The notes under the pieces were generated by a model. The model saw only the letters and a list, made by a program, of their open reading frames with translations, did not search any database and was not told the DNA's origin. Below, piece after piece: positions 44,719 to 54,198 of a stretch of DNA of 64,000 nt. The position numbers and the translations under genes are program-made. Position 1 is the stretch's first letter. The number at the start of each line of letters is the position of its first letter. Source of the DNA: Candidatus Epulonipiscium fishelsonii (GTDB lineage Bacteria; Bacillota; Clostridia; Lachnospirales; Cellulosilyticaceae); NCBI GenBank assembly GCA_001983455.1, contig LJDB01000073.1, positions 1 to 64,000 of the forward strand. Direction: 5' to 3'.

Positions 44719-45918
44719 TTAAAATAAAACTACCTTTACTTTGTCTCCTTTATGCAATCCTTTATTTCCAGATTCTATGTCTATTAAACAGTTACAATAT
44801 GCAGTATCTGTAAAAGCACCTGATGAATGATTATTTACTTTAATTTTTACTGTTCCATTATCATATAAGGCTCGTATAAATCTTCTTTTATTACTACTTT
44901 TATTAAATTCATCTCCCATTATCCCATCAATCCATGTTGGAATAATGTTTATATTTTCTCCAATCAAAGAAACCATTGCTTTAGCCATAAGTTCAAAGGT
45001 AACAAATGCTGCAAAAGGATTTCCAGACAAACTTAAAATTGGAGTTTCATTGTACTTCCAGAACATAGCTGGTGTCCCAGGCTTAAGATTTACCTTGTTA
45101 AATATTGGTGTTATAGACAATTCTTTTTGAACATCATGAATTATATCTTTAACTCCAACTGAAACACCGCCTGTTGTTACAATTGCATCATATTGATTAT
45201 GAGTATTTTTTATGTAATTAGCTATTTCTAGTGTTTCGTCTTTAAATGTTTTAGCTAAAACGTTAACTCCCAAACATTTAAGTCTTGATTTTAAAGTGTA
45301 TAAATTAGTATTATATATTTTTCCATTAGTAAGTTTATCATGGATATCTATTAGTTCATCACCAGTAGTTAAAAGTAAAATATTTGTTTTGCCCTTAACT
45401 TCCACTGCTGATATTCCTTGAGATGCTAATATTCCTACATGAACATAATTTAATACAGTACCTTTTTTAAGAAGTAACTCGCCTTCTTTAATATCTTCTC
45501 CTTTAAAGCAATAATTTTGGTAAGGTTTGTGGTTCACATATATTTGTACCTCTTTGTCCCCATAGTCAGTATCTTCTTGTCGGATAATACAATCGTAACC
45601 ACTAGGAATAGGCCCACCAGTCATTATTCTAACGGCTGTCGCTAATTCTCCTATTATATCGTTGTTGTCTCCTGCATAGGTATTTCCAATTACTTTTAAT
45701 TTCATAGGGGTGTCCTTACTTGCCGCTTGAGTATCGATGCTATTTACTGCATACCCATCTAGTGGAGACCTGTTGAAAGGTGGTTGGTTTATTTTTGCAT
45801 ATATATCTTTTGCTAAAATTCTGTTTTCAATTTCTTCTATATCAACAATTTCTGTTTCATCTTTAACTTTGATATTTTTGCTTATTATTTCTACAGCTTG
45901 TTCTAATTCTACTGTCAT
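44719..45918 (-). CDS. moeA: Molybdopterin molybdenumtransferase MoeA
   Basis: A 399-aa enzyme that inserts molybdenum into adenylylated molybdopterin. Motifs: NQPPFNRSPLDGYAVNSIDT, RIMTGGPIPSGYDCIIRQED, LLLTTGDELID, YDAIVTTGGVSVGVKDII and LSGNPFAAFVTFEL. The ATG at 45918 follows AAAAGGAGT. An ATG 20 codons earlier would overlap the upstream gene. It lies 2 nt after the stop of a second MoeA-like protein. Confidence 0.94.
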   Translation of the reverse strand: MTVELEQAVEIISKNIKVKDETEIVDIEEIENRILAKDIYAKINQPPFNRSPLDGYAVNSIDTQAASKDTPMKLKVIGNTYAGDNNDIIGELATAVRIMTGGPIPSGYDCIIRQEDTDYGDKEVQIYVNHKPYQNYCFKGEDIKEGELLLKKGTVLNYVHVGILASQGISAVEVKGKTNILLLTTGDELIDIHDKLTNGKIYNTNLYTLKSRLKCLGVNVLAKTFKDETLEIANYIKNTHNQYDAIVTTGGVSVGVKDIIHDVQKELSITPIFNKVNLKPGTPAMFWKYNETPILSLSGNPFAAFVTFELMAKAMVSLIGENINIIPTWIDGIMGDEFNKSSNKRRFIRALYDNGTVKIKVNNHSSGAFTDTAYCNCLIDIESGNKGLHKGDKVKVVLF

Positions 45919-45920
45919 AT

Positions 45921-46946
45921 CTACACTCCTTTTCCAAACTCGCAATGAGGAAATGCACATATTGGACATCTTAAGCATAATCCGCCATGTCCTAATTTTG
46001 CTAAATCTTGCTTAGATAATTTAACTCCTGCTACAATTCTAGGTAACACTAGATCAAACACAGTACTTTTAGAATACATCACGCACCCAGGCAACCCCAT
46101 AATTGGTAAATCATCTTCAAAATACCCTAGTAAAAACATTGCCCCAGGCAATACAGGTGCTCCGTAACTTATTATGGTTGCTCCACTTTCTTTTATTGCA
46201 CTTGGCGTTACGTCATCTGGATCTACACTCATTCCTCCAGTACAAATGATCATTGTCGCTCCATTATTTTTTAACTTTTTAATTGCATTCACTATCATTT
46301 CTTTATCATCATTTACAATTTCATGATGTTCAACTTCTAAATTATATTGTTTTAACTTCTCAATAATGACTGGTGTAAAAGTATCCTCTATTCTTTTATT
46401 ATAAACTTCACTTCCTGTAGTTACAATGCCAACTTTATAATCTTTATAAGGTAATACTTCCAAAAGTTTATCTCCATTTGCAATCTTAACTGCTACATCC
46501 AGCTTTTCTTGATTAATCACTAGTGGTATAACTCGTGTTCCAGCTAATAAATCTCCTTTTTTTACTGGATAGTTATTATGTCTTGTAGCTATCATAAGTT
46601 CATCTTGCATATTAATTTGATTTAGTGTATCCACGTTTATTCTAAGTAACCCATCTATGTCGGAATATATATCAATTTTTCCTTCTTTTACATCAGAAGC
46701 CACAGTTCCATTTCCCATACATATATCTCTAAGTATAAAGGCTGCATCATTTTCATGTAACATACCTTCTTTGTGTTTCCATACATACAAATTTTCTTTG
46801 CCCATATCTAATAAAACATCTATATCTTCTTGCTGTATAATATGTCCTTTTTTGAACTTAACTCCTTTTTCTATATCTTTTACTATCTTAGTTAAATCAT
46901 GGCACAAAATTTGACCTACTGCATCTATCGTCCTTATTTTTTTCAT
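45921..46946 (-). CDS. Molybdopterin-binding MoeA-like protein with C-terminal Cys cluster
   Basis: A 341-aa protein common in clostridial Moco operons. It has an N-terminal MoeA-like region, a MoCF-binding domain (KVGIVTTGSEVYNKRIEDTFTP, ATMIICTGGMSVDPDDVTPSAI, GLPGCVMYSKSTVFDLVLPR) and a C-terminal tail CLRCPICAFPHCEFG that could bind an Fe-S cluster or metal. Precise step unknown. GAAAGGAAC precedes the ATG at 46946. First gene of the molybdenum operon. Confidence 0.88.
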   Translation of the reverse strand: MKKIRTIDAVGQILCHDLTKIVKDIEKGVKFKKGHIIQQEDIDVLLDMGKENLYVWKHKEGMLHENDAAFILRDICMGNGTVASDVKEGKIDIYSDIDGLLRINVDTLNQINMQDELMIATRHNNYPVKKGDLLAGTRVIPLVINQEKLDVAVKIANGDKLLEVLPYKDYKVGIVTTGSEVYNKRIEDTFTPVIIEKLKQYNLEVEHHEIVNDDKEMIVNAIKKLKNNGATMIICTGGMSVDPDDVTPSAIKESGATIISYGAPVLPGAMFLLGYFEDDLPIMGLPGCVMYSKSTVFDLVLPRIVAGVKLSKQDLAKLGHGGLCLRCPICAFPHCEFGKGV

Positions 46947-46987
46947 ATAAAGTTCCTTTCTACAAGCCATAAACATTATAAAGCAAT

Positions 46988-47024
46988 AAAAAGACTCTAT
47001 TTAAAAAAAGGATAGAGTCTTTTT
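46988..47024 (-). terminator. Leader terminator of the molybdenum operon
   Basis: On the minus strand AAAAAGACTCTAT (47024-47012) pairs perfectly with ATAGAGTCTTTTT (47000-46988). It lies 42 nt before the first start codon, i.e. inside the leader, as expected of an attenuator. A weaker hairpin (AAAAAGAAG/CTTCTTTTT, 47080-47042) precedes it. Confidence 0.75.
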
Positions 47025-47094
47025 ACAATTATGTATAATATAAAAAGAAGTAATCCATTTATCAAATATATCTTCTTTTTTTTAATTGTATATG

Positions 47095-47210
47095 TTGTCT
47101 TGATTCCTTTTCAAATGGAAGGCTCATTTGTTTCCAAATAAACCCGAAAGCTCTAAGCTTTGGTAATAAAATCCTAGTTTCCCGTAGATTATATTACTCG
47201 GAATATTATT
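47095..47210 (-). promoter_or_regulatory. Structured leader of the molybdenum operon, candidate Moco-type riboswitch
   Basis: Read on the minus strand: ATTCCGAG, then stem GTAATATAATC/GATTTTATTAC (47197-47187 with 47173-47163) closing a loop TACGGGAAACTAG; hairpin AAAGCT-TAG-AGCTTT (47161-47147); 10-bp hairpin GGTTTATTTG-GAAA-CAAATGAGCC with a GNRA tetraloop (47144-47121); and TTCC/GGAA (47120-47104). Downstream lie two terminator hairpins and then the Moco genes. The GAAA-closed stem followed by GCCTTCC and GAAAAGG is loosely reminiscent of the Moco riboswitch 3' half. The ligand is inferred from context only. Confidence 0.5.
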
Positions 47211-47381
47211 ATTTTTTCTCTGTATTTATATAGTTTATTATAGCATAAAATATTACTTTTTTCAAGATTAAGATTAAATATACTCATTTGTTCATCTTAT
47301 ATTTGTTGTTATTCATGAATAAAACCAGTGTTCATAAATCAATTTGCAATATTTAATACATTTTTGGAAAAATATGTTTGT

Positions 47382-47409
47382 TTGCATTATAAGACAGTTA
47401 TCATATAAT
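47382..47409 (+). promoter_or_regulatory. Sigma-A promoter of the chemoreceptor gene
   Basis: TTGCAT (47382-47387), a 16-nt spacer and TATAAT (47404-47409). The roughly 175-nt leader contains a hairpin GGGTCT-TTAAG / CTTAA-AGACCC at 47531-47565, just before the ribosome-binding site. Confidence 0.65.
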
Positions 47410-47589
47410 AAATAGAGTAAGAACTTATACATAATTTATAAAAAAGAGGAGGAATATCTAAATAAAACCATACAATTTATTGCCAAAAAATTACATAATT
47501 TTAAATCTTAATCTATAAAATAATTTACAAGGGTCTGTTAAGATAAAATAGACTTAATAAGACCCATTTACAAGATGGGGAGGATTACT

Positions 47590-49566
47590 ATGCAGAGAAA
47601 TATATATAGTTTATCAAAAAACATACAAAAGATTTTGGGTACATTTATATTAATAGTAATATTGATAAGTAGTACTTTGCAAATTTTTACTATTAATAGT
47701 TTATTAAAAGAAAAGTCAAATGACTATATTACTATGGCAGCTCAGATTACGGGACAAACAGTAGAAGAATGGCTGGCTGAAAAAAGCAAATTTCTATCTA
47801 CAATCGCAAATGATATGGAAATTCATGGAGTGCCTGATAATACCACATTAAAAGAATATTTAACATTGCATTTACAAAAAGAAGGCAGTGAAGCTATAAA
47901 AACAGTATTCTTTGGAGAAACAAATGGAAAATCTATCATCTCATCAGGCAATTTTAGTAGTTCACCTGGATTTTTTGTAAATGACCGAGAATGGTATAAA
48001 TTAGCCGTTCAGAAAATCGGAATGCCTGCTTATAGTACACCAGAATATTCTGATGGGGAGCAGGAAATGGCGTTTATCATTTCACGTACAATAAAAGATC
48101 CATTTGGAGAAATTGCTGGTGTGCTTGCATGTGAAGTTTCAATTGCAGATTTAAATGATATATTGGTTAATCTATTAAAAGATGATGGCAGTTATGTATT
48201 TATCGTAAATGATGATAGACAAATTATATCTCATTCAGATGAAAGATATTCTCCAACACCACAAGGCATGATGACTTTAGAAGGTGATTATGAAAACCTA
48301 TTTAAATATGCACCATTGAGTGTAACAAATGCCGAAACTATAAGTGGCTTAAAAGTATATAGCACATTATATGATGTTGAAGGAACAGATTGGAATGTAA
48401 TTTCTGATTCTCCAAAAGAAATTGTTACAAATGTTCTTGCAATAGAAGTTATTAAAGTTATAATAATATTTGTGATTGCTATTGCTGCAGTAATATTAAT
48501 CATAAGAAAATTTAATGTTAAATATATTGCACCCATTAGCGAACTGGCAAGTGAACTAAAAAAGATTAAAGATGGTAATTTAAATATTAATGTTTCAAAT
48601 ATACATATAGAATCAATTGAGTTAAATGAGCTTGTAGGTTCTGCACAAACTATATCAAATGTATTAAAAAATTATATAGGAGACATATCAAATATTTTAG
48701 AAACATTTGCATCAGGAGATTTTAGAGTAAGATTTGATCAAGATTATATTGGAGAGTTTGCCTCAATAAAATTGTCAATGCAAAACATTTCAATAGCATT
48801 AACCAGTTTGCTAAAAGAAACAACTTCATCTGCTTCAGAAGTAAGCGAAGGAGCAAATCAAATTGCTCAATCGGCAGAAAGTCTAGCAACTTACTCAATG
48901 GAACAAGTTCGTCTTTTAAGTGAATTTAAAAACACTACAAATGAAATGATAGAAAATATCTTAGAAAATATTGAAAACGTTGGAAATGCTTATGAAAGTA
49001 TTCAAGATATGAATACCATTGCTAAGACAGGAAAAGAAACTATGCAAGAAATGACTACTGCAATTAAAACCATTAGTAATAAAACTAAGAAAATATCAGA
49101 AGTTATTATGAATATTGATGATATATCACAGCAAACAAATATTTTAGCTTTAAATGCAGCTATTGAATCTGCACGTGCTGGAGATGCAGGAAAAGGATTT
49201 GCAGTTGTTTCAACTCAAGTAAGAGAACTAGCTAATAGAACTGGAGAAATCGTTCAAGATATTAACAATATGCTTAAGGAAATGCTTGAAAGTGTTAAAG
49301 TTGGAGAAGAAATGGTTAATATTACGTCACAAAATCTTGATGAAATAGTGACTTCTATCGGAAAAACAACAGAAGCATCACAAGTTATAAAAACAAATAG
49401 CTCTATCCAAAAAACATATGTTGATAAAATTGTTGTTGGCACTAAGGAACTAATATATAAAGTTGAAGGAAGTTCAGCTATATCAGAAGAAAACGTAGCA
49501 ATCAGTGAAGAACTAGCAGGGCAATCTACAATATTAAAAGATCAATTATATAAGTTTAAAGTATAA
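47590..49566 (+). CDS. Methyl-accepting chemotaxis protein with dCache sensor
   Basis: A 658-aa transmembrane chemoreceptor. A first membrane helix (about 15-35) leads to a periplasmic-side dCache-type sensor (about 40-275, with [25 protein letters not shown] and [21 protein letters not shown]). A second helix ([19 protein letters not shown]), a HAMP region and a long cytoplasmic signalling hairpin with the tip [37 protein letters not shown] follow. The start at 47590 follows GGGGAGG; an ATG five codons earlier contains that site. No C-terminal methylesterase-binding pentapeptide is obvious. A stand-alone receptor gene. Confidence 0.93.
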   Translation: MQRNIYSLSKNIQKILGTFILIVILISSTLQIFTINSLLKEKSNDYITMAAQITGQTVEEWLAEKSKFLSTIANDMEIHGVPDNTTLKEYLTLHLQKEGSEAIKTVFFGETNGKSIISSGNFSSSPGFFVNDREWYKLAVQKIGMPAYSTPEYSDGEQEMAFIISRTIKDPFGEIAGVLACEVSIADLNDILVNLLKDDGSYVFIVNDDRQIISHSDERYSPTPQGMMTLEGDYENLFKYAPLSVTNAETISGLKVYSTLYDVEGTDWNVISDSPKEIVTNVLAIEVIKVIIIFVIAIAAVILIIRKFNVKYIAPISELASELKKIKDGNLNINVSNIHIESIELNELVGSAQTISNVLKNYIGDISNILETFASGDFRVRFDQDYIGEFASIKLSMQNISIALTSLLKETTSSASEVSEGANQIAQSAESLATYSMEQVRLLSEFKNTTNEMIENILENIENVGNAYESIQDMNTIAKTGKETMQEMTTAIKTISNKTKKISEVIMNIDDISQQTNILALNAAIESARAGDAGKGFAVVSTQVRELANRTGEIVQDINNMLKEMLESVKVGEEMVNITSQNLDEIVTSIGKTTEASQVIKTNSSIQKTYVDKIVVGTKELIYKVEGSSAISEENVAISEELAGQSTILKDQLYKFKV

Positions 49567-49573
49567 CCTTTTA

Positions 49574-49617
49574 TCCTTAAAGGTAGCTATCAGACTTTTT
49601 GATAGCTACCCTCAAGG
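49574..49617. terminator. Hairpin between the chemoreceptor and ABC-F genes
   Basis: GGTAGCTATCA (49582-49592) pairs perfectly with TGATAGCTACC (49600-49610), with CCTT/AAGG outside. It lacks a T-run but separates two convergent genes. Confidence 0.6.
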
Positions 49618-49656
49618 TAATAATGAAAAGATACCGATTTAATTATTCATAAGTTA

Positions 49657-51246
49657 TTAACGATTAAGTTCTAAATATTCATCATAAGTTATTTGTTTAT
49701 CAAAAATAGTACCATCAGGTTTAATTTCAATTATACGATTTGCAACTGTTTGAATAAATTGATGGTCATGAGAAGTAAAAATTACACTTCCTTTAAAGTT
49801 AATAAGACCATTATTAACAGCAGTAATAGATTCCAAGTCAAGATGATTAGTTGGTTGGTCAAGAAGTAATAAGTTTGAACCTTTTAACATCATTCTTGAA
49901 AGCATACAACGAACTTTTTCGCCTCCAGAAAGAACCTTAGCAGGTTTTAAAGAATCTTCTCCAGCAAAAAGCATTCTTCCTAAAAATCCTCTTAAATAAG
50001 TTTCAGTTGTGTCTGAAGAAAATTGTCCTAGCCAAGTAATTAAATTCAAATCACATTCTTGAAAAAACTCTGTATTGTCTTTTGGGAAATAGGAACTAGT
50101 TATTGTAACTCCCCATTTGATTTCGCCCTTATCTGCTTTATCTTCATCTGCTAGTATTTTAAATAGTTCTGTAATAGCAATTTCATTTTCACCAATAATA
50201 GCAATTTTATCTCCTTTATTAACTCTAAAAGTAATATTATTTAATAAAATTTCACCATCAATTTTTTTTGTAAGACCTTCAACATATAAAATTTCATTTC
50301 CAACTTCTCTATCCATGTTAAACTGAACAAAAGGATATCTTCTTGTAGATGCTGGCATATCTTCAAGAGCAATTTTATCAAGCATTTTTTTACGAGATGT
50401 TGCTTGTTTGGATTTGGATTTGTTAGCGGAAAATCTCTTAACAAATGCTTCCAGTTCCTTAATCTTCTCTTCTTTTTTCTTATTTTGAGCCTTTAGTAAG
50501 CTTTGAATCAATTGACTTGAATCGTACCAGAAGTCATAATTTCCCACATACATCTTAATTTTTCCATAATCAATATCAACAATATGAGTACACACTGTAT
50601 TTAAAAAATGCCTGTCATGTGAAACTACTATAACTGTTCCCACATAATCTAGTAAAAAATCTTCAAGCCAATTTACGGATTGAATATCTAAATCATTAGT
50701 CGGCTCATCAAGTAATAAAATATCAGGATTCCCAAAAAGAGCTTGGGCTAAAAGTACTTTTACTTTGTCACTACCGTTTAAATCTTTCATTAAACTATAA
50801 TGAAGTTCTGTTCCAATTCCTAGTCCTTGTAGAAGCTGAGATGCATCGGAATCGGCTTCCCATCCTCCCATTTCAGCAAATTCTGCTTCCAGTTCAGAAG
50901 CACGAAGTCCGTCTTCGTCTGTAAAATCTTCTTTTGAATAAATAGCATCTTTTTCAAGCATGATTTCATACAATCTTGCATTTCCACGAATAACAGTTTG
51001 TAGTACTTCACAATCATCATATTGATAATGGTCCTGCTTTAAAACAGACATTCTCAATTTTGGTGGAATAACAACTTCTCCAGTAGTAGGTTCTATATCT
51101 CCTGATAAAATTTTTAAAAATGTAGACTTTCCAGCTCCATTTGCTCCAATAACTCCATAACAATTTCCAGATGTAAATTTTAGATTTACGTCTTTAAATA
51201 ATTTAGTGCCTCCAAATTGTAGGCTTAATTCATTAACAGTAATCAA
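49657..51246 (-). CDS. ABC-F family ATP-binding protein
   Basis: A 529-aa soluble protein with two ABC domains and no membrane part, acting on ribosomes (translation factor or antibiotic resistance). First Walker A GANGAGKST, signature LNGSDKVKVLLAQAL, Walker B DILLLDEPTNDLD. Second Walker A is degenerate (GENEIAITELF instead of GxxGxGKS/T). Second signature LSGGEKVRCMLSRM and Walker B LLLLDQPTNHLD are normal. The length and MITVNELSLQFGG start match the YbiT-like group. I use the TTG at 51246, preceded by GAAAGGAAAGG; the upstream codons include a palindrome and are leader. Degeneration of the second Walker A is typical of this subgroup in some clostridia. Confidence 0.88.
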   Translation of the reverse strand: MITVNELSLQFGGTKLFKDVNLKFTSGNCYGVIGANGAGKSTFLKILSGDIEPTTGEVVIPPKLRMSVLKQDHYQYDDCEVLQTVIRGNARLYEIMLEKDAIYSKEDFTDEDGLRASELEAEFAEMGGWEADSDASQLLQGLGIGTELHYSLMKDLNGSDKVKVLLAQALFGNPDILLLDEPTNDLDIQSVNWLEDFLLDYVGTVIVVSHDRHFLNTVCTHIVDIDYGKIKMYVGNYDFWYDSSQLIQSLLKAQNKKKEEKIKELEAFVKRFSANKSKSKQATSRKKMLDKIALEDMPASTRRYPFVQFNMDREVGNEILYVEGLTKKIDGEILLNNITFRVNKGDKIAIIGENEIAITELFKILADEDKADKGEIKWGVTITSSYFPKDNTEFFQECDLNLITWLGQFSSDTTETYLRGFLGRMLFAGEDSLKPAKVLSGGEKVRCMLSRMMLKGSNLLLLDQPTNHLDLESITAVNNGLINFKGSVIFTSHDHQFIQTVANRIIEIKPDGTIFDKQITYDEYLELNR

Positions 51247-51269
51247 TTTTTTATACCTTTCCTTTCTGA

Positions 51270-51295
51270 AAACCCACTCATGAATGAGTGGGTTT
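51270..51295 (-). promoter_or_regulatory. Perfect palindrome in the ABC-F leader
   Basis: AAACCCACTCAT (51270-51281) and ATGAGTGGGTTT (51284-51295) are perfectly complementary with a 2-nt centre. It lies about 24 nt upstream of the TTG start and just before the ribosome-binding site, so it could be an operator or an attenuator hairpin. Confidence 0.55.
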
Positions 51296-51430
51296 CTTAG
51301 GCAATTTATTAACATATTCTAGTTGAAATACTCACCAACAAAATAGAAAGTTTCTATTTTATTACTTGGCTTTTAATTAAATTATATCCAGCTTAGAATA
51401 TTTTTAAACATTTTTTATGTTATTTTGTCA

Positions 51431-51468
51431 TTATTCATGATAATAGATTTAGGAGCAACGTGACTAAA
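51431..51468 (-). repeat. Dispersed hairpin repeat, copy 5 (3' of a SUKH-like gene)
   Basis: On the plus strand TTATTCATGATAAT, AGATTTAGG, AGCAACGTGACTAAA. Relative to the minus-strand gene ending at 51481 it has the same orientation as copies 1, 6 and 7 and starts 13 nt after its stop. The outer part of one arm is lost. Confidence 0.8.
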
Positions 51469-51480
51469 GACCTTTTCTCA

Positions 51481-52161
51481 TTATTTAGTATTTTTGTAAA
51501 TATTAGTCAAGTATGATATTAAATTGATTTTTTGGGCTGGGTACCGCAGTCCAAAAATTAATTCTCCATGATATTTATCATATCCACATAAAATTCCTTG
51601 TTTAAATCCTTCTTGAAAATAAAACCACAATACGCAAGTGTAATCACTACCATAAATTTTTTGTACTTGACTACTTTTTCTAAATCTATTGCATTTAACA
51701 TCATCTGCTTTTGCAACTAGTTTGCATTCCATTGAAAATATTGCAGCATAAGCTACGGAAAATAAAATAAACTCATCAAATATAAACCATTCTCCATCAC
51801 TTTGTCTGATTCTTTTAGTCAAGTCTATTTCAATAATGGTAGGAAATTTATTAACATATTTTATATATTCATACCCATCTCCAGAATCACTTTCTTTTAC
51901 GAGTTGAATTGATGTATTTAATTTAAAGGCATTTGCAAAAATTATATCTTTGTTTTCGTTTATTATTAAATCTTCCATTGATAAAAATTTTGCATATCCA
52001 TTCATTATTTGTTCGTTTTTTCCATAGTATTTATGAAAAAGTTTGAAGCTATCAGGAAATGTTACATCAAACTTTTCTTCTATTTCCATTAAAAATGAAA
52101 TATCATTATCTTGAGGAGTTATATCAGCAAATTTGTTTATGATATTAAAATACCGTTTCAT
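51481..52161 (-). CDS. SMI1/KNR4 (SUKH)-like protein, copy 2 of a tandem pair
   Basis: A 226-aa protein with a SUKH-type N-terminus: IEEKFDVTFPDSFKLFHKYYG, then NGYAKFLSMEDLI and a Gly/Asp-rich loop SGDGYEYIKY. SUKH proteins are frequent immunity proteins against contact-dependent or polymorphic toxins. No toxin gene is seen nearby. GGGGGAA precedes the ATG. The two adjacent genes share fold landmarks (IMNGYA, IIFA, FILFSVAYA/FMLFSVAYS) and are clearly paralogous. Confidence 0.7.
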   Translation of the reverse strand: MKRYFNIINKFADITPQDNDISFLMEIEEKFDVTFPDSFKLFHKYYGKNEQIMNGYAKFLSMEDLIINENKDIIFANAFKLNTSIQLVKESDSGDGYEYIKYVNKFPTIIEIDLTKRIRQSDGEWFIFDEFILFSVAYAAIFSMECKLVAKADDVKCNRFRKSSQVQKIYGSDYTCVLWFYFQEGFKQGILCGYDKYHGELIFGLRYPAQKINLISYLTNIYKNTK

Positions 52162-52172
52162 TGAATTCCCCC

Positions 52173-52856
52173 TTATTTCACAAATACATTCTGATCATTA
52201 AATCCTTTTAAATAAATATCATCATATAATTTTTGCAAATATTTTTTAACTTCTTCCATTTCTTCGTCAGTTTTAATTCCAAACATTAGAGTTTCACTCA
52301 AAGAAGAATATACACACAAAATATCTTTATATAAAAATATTTTGTTTATCTTAAAATTATTATCAAAAAAAGAAGTTAAGTAAATTTCATCAAATTCAAA
52401 ATCCATTGGAAGTGTATAGCTTACTTTTAATGGCATAGATAAAACTGTACTATAAGCTACTGAAAAAAGCATAAAATCATTAATATCTAGAAATAACGAA
52501 GAATAGTTTTCTTCTATACCCATTATCTCAGACGTAATATCTTCCACATTATCGTATCTATTAATGCGTACTATAGAATTATTGTCTAGTTTAAGAGATG
52601 TATAACTATTCCATCGATTGTATTCATCTGCAAAAATAATATTGCCATTCTCTAATATCTTCAAATCTTCTAGTTTATAAAAATTTGCGTATCCATTCAT
52701 TATTGTAGGATTGTTTGAATAATACTCATAAAAGTCTTTAAATACTTCTGGTATTTTTATTTGATACTTTTCTTCTACTTCTAGTAACTGCTGAATATCA
52801 TTATGTTCAGCAGTTGTATCGGAATAACTGTTCAACTTATCAAAATATTTTTTCAT
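52173..52856 (-). CDS. SMI1/KNR4 (SUKH)-like protein, copy 1 of a tandem pair
   Basis: A 227-aa paralogue of the next gene, 11 nt upstream of it in one operon. Landmarks: EVEEKYQIKIPEVFKDFYEYYS, IMNGYANFYKLEDLKIL, IIFADEYNRW and DFMLFSVAYSTVLSM. AGAAGGGTGG precedes the ATG. Orphan immunity protein is the best guess, without direct evidence. Confidence 0.7.
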   Translation of the reverse strand: MKKYFDKLNSYSDTTAEHNDIQQLLEVEEKYQIKIPEVFKDFYEYYSNNPTIMNGYANFYKLEDLKILENGNIIFADEYNRWNSYTSLKLDNNSIVRINRYDNVEDITSEIMGIEENYSSLFLDINDFMLFSVAYSTVLSMPLKVSYTLPMDFEFDEIYLTSFFDNNFKINKIFLYKDILCVYSSLSETLMFGIKTDEEMEEVKKYLQKLYDDIYLKGFNDQNVFVK

Positions 52857-53027
52857 ATTATCGCCACCCTTCTAATTAGATTACCTAAACATAGCTTCTA
52901 ATGCAACCGTACTTGAAATTTGACTTATATAAATATGATATTTGAATTATATAATTATAATGCGTAATTATATAATTTTTATTATTTGTAAATATTTTAA
53001 TATAATTTTTTTACCATATACAAAAAA

Positions 53028-53921
53028 TTAAGATATAGAATCAATAAAGTTAAATACTATTTTACTATACAGATCTGGATTAACTGTTATGGACTTTGCA
53101 TGTTTAGCATTTTTAGCAAGATATAATTTTTTCTTACATTTAGTAGCTTGATATAAATTTATGCTATTTATAGGTAACGTAAAATCATCCATATTTCCAT
53201 GAATATATAAAATAGGAGTTGTAACGGAACGAAGCATTTTAATAGGCACAATCTTTTTATAGCTTACTCCTGTTACTATTTTATTAAATATGCCAATAAG
53301 ATTTAATATAGGAAATGACGGTGCGTTATACTCTACCTTTAATCTATATTTAAATTGAAACATAACATCTTGAAACGGACAATCTGCAATAGTAAATTTT
53401 GTTCTATTATCAATTGCTGAATGCATAATTGCTGTTGAAGCACCCATTGATTCTCCATGAATGCCAACAGTAGAGTTTTTACCCACTTTTTTGAGAACCC
53501 ATGTCACCAAATCTTTTAAGTCATATTTTTCATAATACCCTAGAGTACAATTTTCACCTTCACTTTTTCCATGGTATCTGTGGTCATACATTAAAATATT
53601 GTAACCTTTATCATAGAACATATCAAAATATTTTAATGAACTATTATGATTGGCAGTGTAGCCATGTACTAAAATAATTGTTTTTGTAGAGTTTTGATTA
53701 GGTACCCAAACACAATTTAATTTATATTTAAAGCGTGAGTTAAAATAAAATTCTTGTTTTTGTAAGCTTTCGTATCTTTGTTGATCAAAACTTTTATGTT
53801 CAACATGATATTGATAAGTAGAATATAACGAGTGAACGCTTGGATAAAATGAGAGTTTTACAAAAAATCTACATATTGCTAGTAATATAGTAAAAATTAA
53901 AGCAGAAAATAACTTACACAT
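53028..53921 (-). CDS. Membrane-anchored or exported alpha/beta hydrolase
   Basis: A 297-aa protein with an N-terminal hydrophobic segment (ALIFTILLAICRFFVKLSF) acting as signal anchor. The hydrolase domain has IILVHGYTANH (oxyanion region), YDHRYHGKSEG, the nucleophile elbow GIHGESMGAS, the acid in YIHGNMDDFTLP and the His in AKNAKHAKS. It resembles the YqkD/BAAT-like prolyl-oligopeptidase-related hydrolases of Firmicutes. Substrate unknown. TATGGAGGTT precedes the ATG. Confidence 0.88.
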   Translation of the reverse strand: MCKLFSALIFTILLAICRFFVKLSFYPSVHSLYSTYQYHVEHKSFDQQRYESLQKQEFYFNSRFKYKLNCVWVPNQNSTKTIILVHGYTANHNSSLKYFDMFYDKGYNILMYDHRYHGKSEGENCTLGYYEKYDLKDLVTWVLKKVGKNSTVGIHGESMGASTAIMHSAIDNRTKFTIADCPFQDVMFQFKYRLKVEYNAPSFPILNLIGIFNKIVTGVSYKKIVPIKMLRSVTTPILYIHGNMDDFTLPINSINLYQATKCKKKLYLAKNAKHAKSITVNPDLYSKIVFNFIDSIS

Positions 53922-54198
53922 ATTTAACCTCCATAAATTTAATAATAATCAAAAACATATTATCATGTTAGATCCAACTTTTACAAGGTAGATTATTTAA
54001 TTTCAATACTTTCCAAATAGGTAAATTTTAACAAAATAACTCAATGACTCCAGTTTAAAAACTAATACAAAATAATTTTCAATAATTGAATATGTCTTAA
54101 GTCTAGACACAACTATTTTCAATAATATAAGTATATTTTAGATATATTTAAGTTATATTAAACATATAAAATATTGTATTAATTATAGAGGTGACAAA

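Noticed and set aside
44080-45130. Several 60-90-codon plus-strand frames across the moa/moe genes
   Set aside because: Shadows of conserved cofactor-synthesis genes; none has a ribosome-binding site plus coherent protein features.
47095-47210. Structured element read on the plus strand as a c-di-GMP riboswitch for the chemoreceptor gene
   Set aside because: The c-di-GMP-I core motif is absent on the plus strand, the chemoreceptor has its own promoter downstream at 47382, and the terminators fit only the minus-strand direction.
47300-47325. TTATTCATGAATAAAA as a further copy of the dispersed repeat
   Set aside because: Only about ten bases match and neither stem arm nor loop is present.
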